Position numbers and translations under genes: made by a program. A stretch of DNA of 64,000 nucleotides from Allohahella sp002354735 (GTDB taxonomy: Bacteria; Pseudomonadota; Gammaproteobacteria; Pseudomonadales; Oleiphilaceae), in contig NZ_CP172312.1 of assembly GCF_047946665.1 (NCBI RefSeq), forward strand, positions 310,001 to 374,000, in the 5' to 3' direction. This document shows, piece by piece, positions 9,110 to 18,159 of this stretch (positions are counted from its first letter, which is position 1; the number at the start of each line of letters is the position of its first letter). The notes under the pieces were generated by a model, which had not been told where the DNA came from, ran no database searches, and worked only from the letters and a program-made list of their open reading frames with translations.

Positions 9110-9712
9110 ATGTCACAGCCCAACACGCTCATACTGGCTTCGGCCTCGCCCCGTCGCGCTGAACTGCTACGTCAGATTGGCGTAGATTTTATCTGTCAAC
9201 CAGCTGATGTGGACGAAACGCCCCGGCCAGATGAAGCCAATGATCTTTACGTTGATCGGATGGCGCTCAGCAAGGCTCGGGCTGTATTCAAGGCGGTCTC
9301 GTCCGATCGTGAAGCGGTGCTCGTGCTCGGATCCGACACCGCTGGCGTGCTTGATCACACCGGCGAACTCCTGTTGAAGCCGCTGGATGCGGCAGATGCC
9401 ACGCAGATGTTGCAGCGGCTTTCCGGCACAGTGCATACCATATACACCTCAGTGGCCTTCGTTGCCGCAGAGAGCGAACATCTTGTGCAGGTCGTGTCCA
9501 AAGTGTGGTTCAGGACCTTGCGCAGAGAAGAAATCGATCATTACGTCGCGAGTGGAGAGCCACTCGACAAGGCTGGCGCCTATGGCATCCAGGGCGCAGC
9601 CGCTGCCTTTGTGAAACGTATCGAAGGCAGCTACAGCGCGATCGTCGGCCTCCCGCTATGTGAGGTCAGTGATTATCTGGCCGCCAAGGGGCTCTGCGCT
9701 GGACGACGCTGA
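9110..9712 (+). CDS. maf: Maf family nucleotide pyrophosphatase (YhdE type, dTTP/UTP)
   Basis: A 200-residue Maf protein that hydrolyses non-canonical and pyrimidine nucleoside triphosphates. It has the ILASASPRRAELLRQIG substrate loop, the catalytic acidic segment VLGSDTAGV, and the C-terminal GAYGIQGAAAAFVKRIEGSY followed by AIVGLP, which places it in the YhdE (dTTP/UTP) rather than the YceF branch. ATG at 9110 is preceded by AGGGA. Its position after mreD and before rng is conserved in gammaproteobacteria. Confidence 0.94.
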   Translation: MSQPNTLILASASPRRAELLRQIGVDFICQPADVDETPRPDEANDLYVDRMALSKARAVFKAVSSDREAVLVLGSDTAGVLDHTGELLLKPLDAADATQMLQRLSGTVHTIYTSVAFVAAESEHLVQVVSKVWFRTLRREEIDHYVASGEPLDKAGAYGIQGAAAAFVKRIEGSYSAIVGLPLCEVSDYLAAKGLCAGRR

Positions 9713-9740
9713 AGGACTCACAATAAAAACGGACAGTATC

Positions 9741-11267
9741 ATGACAGAAGAAATACTGGTGAACGTCACTCCGGTAGAGACTCGGGTCGCAGTGGTCGAG
9801 AACGGCATGCTGCAGGAAGTCTATATCGAACGGAGTCGCCGGCGCGGCATTGTAGGCAATATCTACAAGGGCGTCGTGGTGCGGGTGCTTCCGGGAATGG
9901 AGGCGGCCTTCGTGGATATCGGGCTCGAACGGGCTGCATTCATCCACGTGTCTGAACTCAGTGGTAACGGAAACGGGAGTGGCAACGGCAACGGCTCAGG
10001 GAATGGCGAAGGCAATGGGCGTGCCGTGGAAATTGGCGGTCTGCTGCGAGAAGGCCAGGAACTCGTGGTGCAGGTCACCAAGGACCCTATCGGCACCAAA
10101 GGCGCCAGGCTAACGACGCACCTCTCCATTCCATCGCGCTATCTGGTCTACATGCCCGGCACCGATCATATCGGTATTTCTCAGCGCATTGAAAACGAAG
10201 TGGAGCGTGAGCGGCTCAAGTTGCTCATTCAAACCTGTGTCGACGACGGTTTACTGGCTGAAAATGAAACAAAAGATGCTGCCACAGCCTCGTCTGGCTT
10301 CATTATCAGAACAGCAGCCGAAGGCGTCGGATCAGAGGAGTTCACTGGCGATATCATGTATCTCCGCCGCCTTTGGCGTGCCGTGCACCGGAAGATCCAG
10401 AGCGTCAGGCCCCCGGCAGTAGTCTATGAAGATCTCAGCCTGTATGCCCGGACTCTGCGGGACCTGGTACGACCGGAAACCGAAAAGATCCGCATCGATT
10501 CCAAGGAGGGTTATCAGCGAGCCATCGAGTTTACCGATCAATTCGTCTCCGAGATCAAGGACAAGATCGAGTACTATCCTGGTGAGCGGCCAATTTTTGA
10601 TCTATACGGCGTCGAGGACGAAATCCAGAAGGCGCTTGGCAGAAAGGTACAGCTGAAATCCGGCGGCTATCTCATCATCGACCAAACCGAGGCCATGACG
10701 ACAATCGACGTCAATACCGGCGGCTTCGTCGGCCACAAGAACCTCGAGGAAACGATTTTCAAGACCAATCTCGAGGCGACCAGGGCCATAGCCCGGCAAC
10801 TGCGACTGCGCAACCTTGGCGGTATCATCATACTCGATCTGATCGATATGACGGACCCCGAGCATAACCGCCAGGTCTTGCGCATGCTGGAGAAGATGCT
10901 CGAGCGCGACCACGCAAAGACCAAGATCAGTTGCGTGAGCGAGCTAGGCCTTGTCGAAATGACCAGAAAGCGCACTACCGAAAGTCTTGGTCAAATGCTT
11001 TCAGAAGCCTGTCCCGCCTGCGAAGGTCGCGGTACGGTGAAAACGCCAGAAACGCTGTGTTATGAAATTTTCAGGGAAATTTTACGTATCAACAGGAATT
11101 ACGATGCCCAAAGCTATCTTGTCATGGCGTCGCAGCAGGTGGTCGATCTCTTGCTCGACGATCAGTCGGATAACGTGGCTGACCTCGAGGAGTTCATTGG
11201 CAAGAGCATCCGTTTTCAGGTCGAAGTCATCTATACACAGGAGCAGTTCGACGTTGTTCTTCAATGA
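9741..11267 (+). CDS. rng: Ribonuclease G
   Basis: A 508-residue RNase G, the endonuclease that matures the 16S rRNA 5' end and starts decay of some mRNAs. The ATG at 9741 gives the standard N-terminus MTEEILVNVTPVETRVAVV. Order: S1 RNA-binding domain (about 35-130), RNase-H-like and DNase-I-like catalytic domains with the metal ligands in TTIDVNTGGFVG and ILDLIDMTD, and the zinc-link CPACEGRGT. It lacks the long C-terminal scaffold of RNase E. An oddity is a Gly/Asn/Ser-only stretch of about 20 residues (DNA 9959-10020) in the S1 domain loop after HVSELS, where E. coli has an unrelated linker. Confidence 0.96.
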   Translation: MTEEILVNVTPVETRVAVVENGMLQEVYIERSRRRGIVGNIYKGVVVRVLPGMEAAFVDIGLERAAFIHVSELSGNGNGSGNGNGSGNGEGNGRAVEIGGLLREGQELVVQVTKDPIGTKGARLTTHLSIPSRYLVYMPGTDHIGISQRIENEVERERLKLLIQTCVDDGLLAENETKDAATASSGFIIRTAAEGVGSEEFTGDIMYLRRLWRAVHRKIQSVRPPAVVYEDLSLYARTLRDLVRPETEKIRIDSKEGYQRAIEFTDQFVSEIKDKIEYYPGERPIFDLYGVEDEIQKALGRKVQLKSGGYLIIDQTEAMTTIDVNTGGFVGHKNLEETIFKTNLEATRAIARQLRLRNLGGIIILDLIDMTDPEHNRQVLRMLEKMLERDHAKTKISCVSELGLVEMTRKRTTESLGQMLSEACPACEGRGTVKTPETLCYEIFREILRINRNYDAQSYLVMASQQVVDLLLDDQSDNVADLEEFIGKSIRFQVEVIYTQEQFDVVLQ

Positions 11268-11285
11268 TTCCAAGGCGGGTTCTAG

Positions 11286-14200
11286 TTGACGGAAACTGTT
11301 GCTAGAAAAAGCCAGTCAGGCAGGCAATTGAGCCTCAGTTCCGTCGCATTCGTGGCCATAGCGGTATTTCTGGCGGTAGCGGCCGTCACCATGTCCGCAG
11401 CGCGCGTTGCACTTCATTACGCAGATGTACTTCGCCCTGACATCGTATCGCTGATCGAGCGCGAAACATCGATGCAGATTGCCATCAGCGAATTGCGTGG
11501 CGGCTGGTGGGGTCGAAACCCTTCGCTCAGGCTCAGTGGGCTGCGCATTATTCCAAGTGGTCGTTCTGAAGATGCCCTGAATCTGGGGGAGGTTGATCTT
11601 GAACTGGACCTGCTCGAGTCGATACGGAACTGGTCTTTTGTGCCTGCGGCTTTGTCGGTGGAGAACCTGGTCGTCCGACTTGCTGAGCAAGAGGATGGCA
11701 GCTGGCAACCAACGGTAGCTATCGCTGGCCAATCTATTGAAGACCTCACCGACGCCCTCGATCAAAGTATGCGTGAAAAGGTGGAGTCGGCGCTTGCGCT
11801 CATTGGTGACGGCAGCTATCGCCTTGGCAACATTGACCTGGTCTGGCGATATATGAGCGGCCGTAGCGTGCAATGGCGTCTGCCCTCGGTGTTTTTAAAG
11901 AAACGCCGTGAAACACTGGAGCTGTCGACGCGGGTTCTGCAGGGCCAGGAGGAGATTCTGGCCTTTGAGGTTTTCGTTGATCGGAAGGCGGGGGCGAGTC
12001 CGGCGGCCAGGGCTTACGTGCGATGGCGCGACGACGAAGTGCTACAGCCTTTCAGAAGAATGATTCCCGAAGATGTGCCAGTGAGCCTGGCGAGTCTGAC
12101 AGGGCAGGGTGAGTTCTGGTTGCAATACGACGCCGGGACCGCCGAAGTTGATGCCACACTGGCACTCGATCTGCCAGAGCTGAGACTTGAACTGCCGGAA
12201 GTCGACACCCTGGACCCGCCTGTCGGGCGCGAAACCTTGCTCGTCAGGACACTTGGCGGGCAGTTCCACTTGAGCGGAAGGCTTGGTATCGGTCCAGGGC
12301 ATCGCCTGGAGGAGCTCGTTGATTTCCCGATCGGGTTCGAGCAGTGGCAGCTTAGGGCTACCGCGCTTGATGGTCGCTGGAATGATATGCCACTAGTCAC
12401 TAGGCAGGTGATGGCTGCGGGTGGCGAAGAGTTCAGCATGGCTGTCGATGCGGTCAATCTTGAGCTGCTGTCGAAGGCTGCAATAGCCAGCCGACAGATC
12501 GGGGCAGAGGGTGTCGGAGATCTGCTTGCATACGCTGCCGAAGGGCAGCTTAACAATCTTCATGTGAGGCAGTCAGCGGACGACGGTGTGTTAGTGCAGG
12601 CCATGCTGAGTAATGCGACGGTTCAGGCTGCTTTCGGCGCGCCCATGATCGCTCGATTGGACGGCTATCTGGAGGTGGCCGGCAGCCGTGGTCATGTCAT
12701 CTTCGCTGATAAGGACGTGGGTCTGCAATTTCCCGATCTGTACGAGGAGGGTTGGCAGCTCCCTTACGTCGAAGGACGGGTGGACTGGTCTTCTTACAAT
12801 GGTCTGACCCAGGTCTGGGGTACACGTCTCACACTGGATCGCCCGAACGATGTGCAGGGTAGACTGCAGGCCGAGTTCGATCTGCTCAATCCTGATGCCG
12901 AGGATCTGCCCGAAAGTCTTCAGCTTGCCATCAATATGCAAGAGGCCGATGCATCGCTCGTCGCTGCTTTTGTCCCCACTCGTATACTCGACCAGGACCT
13001 GAACGAATGGGTGCTCGGCGCGGTGCAGGGTGGCCTGATCAGGCGTGGCAGCTATTTCTATTCTGGAGTGGTTGGCGAGGCTGCAGACGAAACCAACTCC
13101 AGTTCGCAGATGGCTTTCGATATCCAGGATGGAACACTGAAATTCGCCGAAGACTGGCCAGCGCTCACCGAGCTCGTTACTCAGCTGAAAATCACTGATG
13201 ACCGCGTGAGCGCGGATATTGCCTCCGCTCGAATCAACGGTCTCCCGGTTTATGATGGCCGTGTTGAGCTGAGGGATGTGGCGGGTCAGTCTCTGCTCGA
13301 TGCCAGTTTCAGCAGCCGGCCTCAAGCGGCTGACTGGAATTACTGGCTCCGCTCTTCGCCAATAGCGGAAACAACTCGTCCGATTGCAGGTGACTGGCAG
13401 CTTTCCGGCGCCTCAGTGGTTAATGCTGCGCTCACCGTCAATCTGGATACAAGCTCGGCGGAAGCCCTGCGCATTCGCATCGATGCTAACGATATGGCAG
13501 TCCGTTCGAAAGAACATGACCTGAGTGCAGAGCAGATCGGTGGTCGCTTCGAATATAGCCTGGCTAACGGCGTGAGCGGGAAGAGCGAACATCTCAGGTT
13601 GCAGGGTGAGAAAGCGACGCTGACTGTGCAGTCGCCGGAGTGGAGCGAGGCGTCCAAAAAGGTCCAGGTCAGAGCCAACACCCGTTTGTCACTGGCTGCC
13701 TTACAGAAGCGGGTCACGCTGCCGGAAATCGTTCGGCTTTCAGGTGGGACCGAGATCAACAGTATTTTTGCCTGGAGCGGTACACCGACCAGCGATCGTT
13801 ATTCATTGACCGTCCGCTCAGATTTGCGTGGCATTGCCTTCGATTACCCACAGCCCTTTGGCAAGGGTGCTGACGAACGCCGTAATCTCGAGCTCGAGGT
13901 ACGATGGGCCGAAAATGCGCGAGCCAAGGAGTATCGGTTTCAGCTCGGTGAGCTCGTGGGTGGTGATATTTCGGTCGTAACGACTGGTGCAGGCAAGCAG
14001 ACCGAGCTTGAGGATCTTCAAGGTAGAATCCGCTTTGGTGGCACCAGCGCCGACAATCGGGTGCGCATGAATTTCGATCGGCTTGGTAAAGCTGCAGAGC
14101 CGGCGCCCGCTCAGGGGCTGGCAGGCCGGCGCGGGCTAGACGTCGTCGGCTACTTGCCGCGTCTGGATGTGGGCGAGTGGCAACGCTTCATCGCCAGGGA

Positions 14201-15389
14201 GTACGGCAAAAAGGAAGACGGCGAGATCGAGGTACTTGTCGATGAACCGGTGCTGAATCAGCGGGCGCGTCAGCTCGTCGCCAACTGGCCAGACTGGCTT
14301 ACAGGCGTGGATCTTACAGTCGCGGAGTTGAAGCTCGACGACAAGCTCTATCGCGAATTTGCTGTTCTCGCCTCGCGTAACACTAATAATTCGGTAGATA
14401 TTGCGGTGGATGTGCCCGAGCTCATGAAGGGTGCAGTGCGTGTACCTGGCGGTGCAAAGGACTACCCAACGGCGAGACTCGCCTACCTGAAGATACCTGA
14501 AGCCAAGGCTGAAAGTGAGGGCTCTGGCGAGAAAAGCAGCTTCACCCCTACTGATGTGCCGCTGGGTGACGTGTCAATTGACGAGCTTTTTTACGGCGCC
14601 AAGTCTCTTGGAAGCTGGCGCTGGATAGCAGAAAAGCGTGATGAAGGCGTCGTGTTCCGCGAGCTTCGAGCAGCGGTGGAAGGGTCCCGGCTCGAAGGGC
14701 GTCTGAGTTGGCTGCGCGAGCCGATTACACAGCAGCAGACGACCATCCTGACCGGGGAACTCAGCGGTGAGCGCTTCGAAAAAATCTACAGCCATTTTCA
14801 GGGGCCCGCACCAATGACTGCCGCCAAATACCGGTTCAAGACCGGGGTGGTGTGGACCGGAACGCCCTTCGACTTCAGCTGGGAGAATCTTTCGGGTCAG
14901 ATTTCGATGCGACTGCGGGACGGTCGATTCACCGAGACCTCGCGCTCTGCCGACCTCTTCAAGGTTTTCAGCGTGTTGAATATGGATACATTGACCAGGC
15001 GTCTCAAACTCGACTTCAGTGATATCTATGAAGCGGGTATCTCGTACGATGATATTGAGGGCAGCGCCAAGATCAAGGAAGGCGTAGTGGATTTCGAGTC
15101 TCCGCTCGCCATTCAGGCGACTTCAAGTGCGTTCCAGCTGACCGGCACCATGAGCATGGTTACAGACGCTCTGGACATGGAGCTGCTCGTGGTACTGCCA
15201 CTTACCAAGAATCTGCCGCTGGCCGCTCTTCTTGTCGGGGCGCCGCAGATAGGTGGAGCGCTCTTCCTTATTGACAAGTTGATGGGGGACGCGCTGAGCA
15301 AACTGACCAGCGCAACCTATGAACTGACCGGAACGCTCGAAGATCCGGAGGTCAATCTGAAGCAGTCGTTTGGTGACCGAGATAGCTGA
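11286..15389 (+). CDS. yhdP: YhdP family AsmA-like phospholipid transport protein
   Basis: A 1367-residue giant envelope protein. A TTG start at 11286 follows an AGGCGGG ribosome site; the N-terminal membrane anchor (VAFVAIAVFLAVAAVTMSAA) is followed by a long beta-rich periplasmic body of the DUF3971/AsmA type, and the C-terminus holds the AsmA-like end (LDMELLVVLPLTKNLPLAALL). YhdP, with TamB and YdbH, forms bridges moving phospholipids from inner to outer membrane in E. coli. It sits 18 bp after rng and before nit, the usual order. It is the longest gene in the window. Confidence 0.93.
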   Translation: MTETVARKSQSGRQLSLSSVAFVAIAVFLAVAAVTMSAARVALHYADVLRPDIVSLIERETSMQIAISELRGGWWGRNPSLRLSGLRIIPSGRSEDALNLGEVDLELDLLESIRNWSFVPAALSVENLVVRLAEQEDGSWQPTVAIAGQSIEDLTDALDQSMREKVESALALIGDGSYRLGNIDLVWRYMSGRSVQWRLPSVFLKKRRETLELSTRVLQGQEEILAFEVFVDRKAGASPAARAYVRWRDDEVLQPFRRMIPEDVPVSLASLTGQGEFWLQYDAGTAEVDATLALDLPELRLELPEVDTLDPPVGRETLLVRTLGGQFHLSGRLGIGPGHRLEELVDFPIGFEQWQLRATALDGRWNDMPLVTRQVMAAGGEEFSMAVDAVNLELLSKAAIASRQIGAEGVGDLLAYAAEGQLNNLHVRQSADDGVLVQAMLSNATVQAAFGAPMIARLDGYLEVAGSRGHVIFADKDVGLQFPDLYEEGWQLPYVEGRVDWSSYNGLTQVWGTRLTLDRPNDVQGRLQAEFDLLNPDAEDLPESLQLAINMQEADASLVAAFVPTRILDQDLNEWVLGAVQGGLIRRGSYFYSGVVGEAADETNSSSQMAFDIQDGTLKFAEDWPALTELVTQLKITDDRVSADIASARINGLPVYDGRVELRDVAGQSLLDASFSSRPQAADWNYWLRSSPIAETTRPIAGDWQLSGASVVNAALTVNLDTSSAEALRIRIDANDMAVRSKEHDLSAEQIGGRFEYSLANGVSGKSEHLRLQGEKATLTVQSPEWSEASKKVQVRANTRLSLAALQKRVTLPEIVRLSGGTEINSIFAWSGTPTSDRYSLTVRSDLRGIAFDYPQPFGKGADERRNLELEVRWAENARAKEYRFQLGELVGGDISVVTTGAGKQTELEDLQGRIRFGGTSADNRVRMNFDRLGKAAEPAPAQGLAGRRGLDVVGYLPRLDVGEWQRFIAREYGKKEDGEIEVLVDEPVLNQRARQLVANWPDWLTGVDLTVAELKLDDKLYREFAVLASRNTNNSVDIAVDVPELMKGAVRVPGGAKDYPTARLAYLKIPEAKAESEGSGEKSSFTPTDVPLGDVSIDELFYGAKSLGSWRWIAEKRDEGVVFRELRAAVEGSRLEGRLSWLREPITQQQTTILTGELSGERFEKIYSHFQGPAPMTAAKYRFKTGVVWTGTPFDFSWENLSGQISMRLRDGRFTETSRSADLFKVFSVLNMDTLTRRLKLDFSDIYEAGISYDDIEGSAKIKEGVVDFESPLAIQATSSAFQLTGTMSMVTDALDMELLVVLPLTKNLPLAALLVGAPQIGGALFLIDKLMGDALSKLTSATYELTGTLEDPEVNLKQSFGDRDS

Positions 15390-15407
15390 GACAACACAGG
15401 AGAGAGC

Positions 15408-16268
15408 ATGACCGACAGCAGACCTGAGAGCGCACAAGCGGCCTGCATTGCAGCTGTTGTGCAGATGGTGAGCGGGCAGAACGTCCTCGATAACCTGGAG
15501 GCCGCCGAAGCGCAGATTCGCAATGCAGCGGCACAAGGCGCCAAACTGGTGGTCCTGCCTGAAAACTTTCTGGTCTTCGACAGCGAAGCAGCCATAGCGC
15601 TGGCACAGAGCGAGCTAGCCAATGGGGAACCCATCCGACATCGGCTAACAGAACTGAGTAGGCAGCTGGAAGTCTACCTTGTGGCCGGGTCGCTGCCTGT
15701 TGCCCAGTCCAGTTCCGGCCAGGGCTCAAATGACCGGCGGGCGCTCTCGGCCAGCCTGGTATGCGGTCCCGATGGGGATGTGCTCGCTGAGTACCACAAA
15801 CTCCATCTCTTTGATGTTGAAGTCAGCGGTGACAGTCAGCGTTACATGGAGTCGGATTATTTCTGTCAGGGCGAGGCGCCGCGCACGGTGGATCTGCCTT
15901 GGGGCAGGATGGGCCTGAGTATCTGCTACGACCTTCGTTTCCCTGAGCTGTACCGCGAATATGCGCGTTCAGGCTGTACGATGCTGACCGTTCCCTCCGC
16001 GTTCACTGCAAAGACGGGGGAGGCGCATTGGGATGTGCTCTTGAGAGCCCGCGCGATAGAAAATCAATGTTTCGTGTTGGCCCCCAACCAGGGTGGCGAG
16101 CATGAGAACGGTCGGCACACCTTCGGACATAGTCAGATTGTCGATCCGTGGGGGCGGGTGTTGGATATGATAGAGACCGGACCCGGTATCGCGATTGCCG
16201 AGCTGGACTTCAAGGAACTTTCCCAGATTCGTCGACGAATGCCTGTAGAGCAGCATCGCCGACTCTGA
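15408..16268 (+). CDS. Carbon-nitrogen hydrolase, Nit1/Nit2-like amidase
   Basis: A 286-residue nitrilase-superfamily enzyme, likely the deaminated-glutathione amidase (Nit1/YbeM branch) that removes by-products of transaminase side reactions on glutathione. The catalytic triad is clear: Glu52 in VLPENF, Lys131 in YHKLHLFD and Cys173 in SICYDLRFPELYR; DV..SGDSQRYMESDYF and the GGEHENGRHTFGHS segment fit the Nit group. ATG at 15408 follows AGGAGAG. In Pseudomonas the next genes are normally tldD and then darP; here darP follows directly on the other strand and tldD is absent. Confidence 0.92.
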   Translation: MTDSRPESAQAACIAAVVQMVSGQNVLDNLEAAEAQIRNAAAQGAKLVVLPENFLVFDSEAAIALAQSELANGEPIRHRLTELSRQLEVYLVAGSLPVAQSSSGQGSNDRRALSASLVCGPDGDVLAEYHKLHLFDVEVSGDSQRYMESDYFCQGEAPRTVDLPWGRMGLSICYDLRFPELYREYARSGCTMLTVPSAFTAKTGEAHWDVLLRARAIENQCFVLAPNQGGEHENGRHTFGHSQIVDPWGRVLDMIETGPGIAIAELDFKELSQIRRRMPVEQHRRL

Positions 16269-16289
16269 GTCGGGCTTGATTCAGAGCGC

Positions 16290-16874
16290 TCAGACCTCGC
16301 GAGCCAGACCGTCCCTGATCAACTGGTAGAGCTTACGGGTATTGCCCCGGTTGCGTTTCAACTGCAGGTCCTTTACGGCATTGCGTAGGGTCTGTCTGAG
16401 CGCCTGAACCTCGGTCGCTGGATTGGCGCTGACGAACTCTGTAATCAGATCATTCATGGCCTGTTGCTCTTCAGACCTGTGGCCAGCCGCGAGCAGCCGT
16501 TCACGCCACCTCTCGGCTTCATGGTGCAGATTCTTCTGGTAGTCCGACCCACTATCCCGCAGTTCTATTGCCGCCAGAACGGCATCATGATCGATAGTGC
16601 GCATTTGCTTGCCGATAAACTGCAGATGCCGTCGTTTCGCCTCCCTCGACGGAATGGCGTTGAAATCGGACAGCGCCTTGAGCAGGCGATCGGGCAGGTC
16701 AAGCTCCGGCCAGATATCCGGCATGCCAGCGAGGCGTTCACCCAGCGTCTGCAAGCTGTGCATATGGCGCTTCATCTCGGACTTGCTGACGATCTCGACA
16801 TCGTCACTCAACAGGTCCTGTTCAGACGCGTCATCAACGTTCTCAGCGTCGTGCTGAAATCTTTCCTTGGCCAT
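16290..16874 (-). CDS. darP: Ribosome biogenesis protein DarP (YjgA, DUF615)
   Basis: A 194-residue DUF615 protein that promotes late 50S subunit assembly in E. coli. I chose ATG 16874 (MAKERFQHD), as the 32 codons upstream in the same frame look non-coding. Diagnostic segments: SKSEMKRHMHSLQTLGERL, PSREAKRRHLQFIGKQMR and the C-terminal NRGNTRKLYQLIRDGL. It converges on the Nit gene with a 21-bp gap and lies after the DUF6279 lipoprotein gene on the same strand. Its usual partner pmbA is not adjacent here. Confidence 0.93.
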   Translation of the reverse strand: MAKERFQHDAENVDDASEQDLLSDDVEIVSKSEMKRHMHSLQTLGERLAGMPDIWPELDLPDRLLKALSDFNAIPSREAKRRHLQFIGKQMRTIDHDAVLAAIELRDSGSDYQKNLHHEAERWRERLLAAGHRSEEQQAMNDLITEFVSANPATEVQALRQTLRNAVKDLQLKRNRGNTRKLYQLIRDGLAREV

Positions 16875-16920
16875 GGTCTTTGTTCGCGATGCTATCGGGG
16901 CGGGAATTATACCTGCTTTT

Positions 16921-17751
16921 TTAGTCGAGAACCTCCCGCAGGCGCTCGATCCATTCCTCGAGGCGCTCACCCGCCTGTTCTCGTTGAGCTTTGCGCAGCG
17001 TAGGAAAGAGAGCCTGCAGCGAGGCTACGATCTGATCCCGCTCCTGTGCTCGCCATTGAACATAGGCTGCTGTCTGAAAATCGGAAGGCCGCTTGAACAT
17101 GGCTTCCAGTGCGGCAAGGTCATCGTCCAAGGCATGCCGGAGAAAACGCTCTCTACGGTGCCTACTGTTGTCAACACGGATCTGCAGCTCGTTCGCCTCT
17201 AGTTTGGTGAGCTGACGAATGAGCCTGCTTTGCTTACGGTCCAGCTCACCGAACCAGTTTTCGAATCGTTCGACGCGATCATCGACCTTGGCCTCAAGAG
17301 ATGCTGACTCGTCGAACCACTCTTCCATCTTGTCTTCGCTGTACGCTCTATAAGCTTCCGCGTTGGAGGGCGTCATTTGGACGAGAAGGGGCTTTACGGC
17401 TGGCCAGCTGGCCTCGAGAAAGCGGTCGATGATCGCGCTGGCCTCATTCTCGAATGCAGTCAGAGCGGCCTCTGACTCACCCGATACCCACAGTTCCATG
17501 ACATTCCCAAGGCGGGGTATGAGGTCAGGGAAGCCATCGTCCCTGAGCCACTCGCGAATTTCGAGTATAACCGGTTCGACTGCCTTCTTTTGGCTATCGG
17601 TGAGATCAAGCATGTCGTCCAGACGCCACATGACCAGGGTGTCCATGCGTTCGAACCAGAAGGCGAAGCCAAAGCAGCCAGCTAACGAGAGGCAGAGCAG
17701 GATGACAGAAACGAGCTTTGCTGCTGAGTGTTGGACGGAAAGCTGTGTCAT
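16921..17751 (-). CDS. DUF6279 family lipoprotein
   Basis: A 276-residue lipoprotein: hydrophobic signal with lipobox LSLAGC (Cys26), then an almost wholly helical, charge-rich body. The aromatic segment after the Cys (FGFAFWFERMDTLVMWRLDD) and the repeated LTDSQKKAVEPVILE helix match the DUF6279 family of gammaproteobacterial lipoproteins of unknown function. ATG at 17751; it is divergent from DUF3301 and 46 bp upstream of darP in the same direction. No catalytic motif is visible. Confidence 0.78.
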   Translation of the reverse strand: MTQLSVQHSAAKLVSVILLCLSLAGCFGFAFWFERMDTLVMWRLDDMLDLTDSQKKAVEPVILEIREWLRDDGFPDLIPRLGNVMELWVSGESEAALTAFENEASAIIDRFLEASWPAVKPLLVQMTPSNAEAYRAYSEDKMEEWFDESASLEAKVDDRVERFENWFGELDRKQSRLIRQLTKLEANELQIRVDNSRHRRERFLRHALDDDLAALEAMFKRPSDFQTAAYVQWRAQERDQIVASLQALFPTLRKAQREQAGERLEEWIERLREVLD

Positions 17752-17830
17752 AGTTCGCTATTGTCTGATAATACGTGGTGCAGGGTGCCCTGCCTGAACA
17801 ACTGATACGAGGAGCTGACGAAGGTCGCCC

Positions 17831-18151
17831 ATGACGCTGGCATTGATCGATATTTTCTGGATTACCCTCACACTCTCTGCCGTGGGGATCTGGTGGCAGG
17901 GGCTGCGCATTCGCGAGCGCGCGCTGGCCCTGGTAAGACAGCGCTGCGAACAGTTGGACCTGCAGCTGCTGGATCAGAGTATTGCTTTCAGGCGCTTATC
18001 GCTGAGACGACACGGTGGCCTCGGCTTCGGCTTGCAGCGGGTCTACGGTTTCGAATTCTCGTCGACCGGGCTTGAACGCTACAATGGCGAAATCACCATG
18101 CTGGGTCAGCGTCAGGTCGACATCAGAATGGATGCCCACCGAGTGAGTTGA
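17831..18151 (+). CDS. DUF3301 family membrane-anchored protein
   Basis: A 106-residue protein with one N-terminal membrane span (LIDIFWITLTLSAVGIWW) followed by a basic, cytoplasm-facing domain with the DUF3301 pattern RERALALVRQRCEQLDLQLLD and LRRVYGFEFSSTG-like end (here LQRVYGFEFSSTGLERY). Function unknown. It ends 8 bp from the mgtE stop codon on the opposite strand. Confidence 0.8.
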   Translation: MTLALIDIFWITLTLSAVGIWWQGLRIRERALALVRQRCEQLDLQLLDQSIAFRRLSLRRHGGLGFGLQRVYGFEFSSTGLERYNGEITMLGQRQVDIRMDAHRVS

Positions 18152-18159
18152 ATGCAGCG

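Noticed and set aside
12591..13325. 244-codon open frame on the minus strand
   Set aside because: It is antisense to yhdP and has no family likeness or ribosome site.
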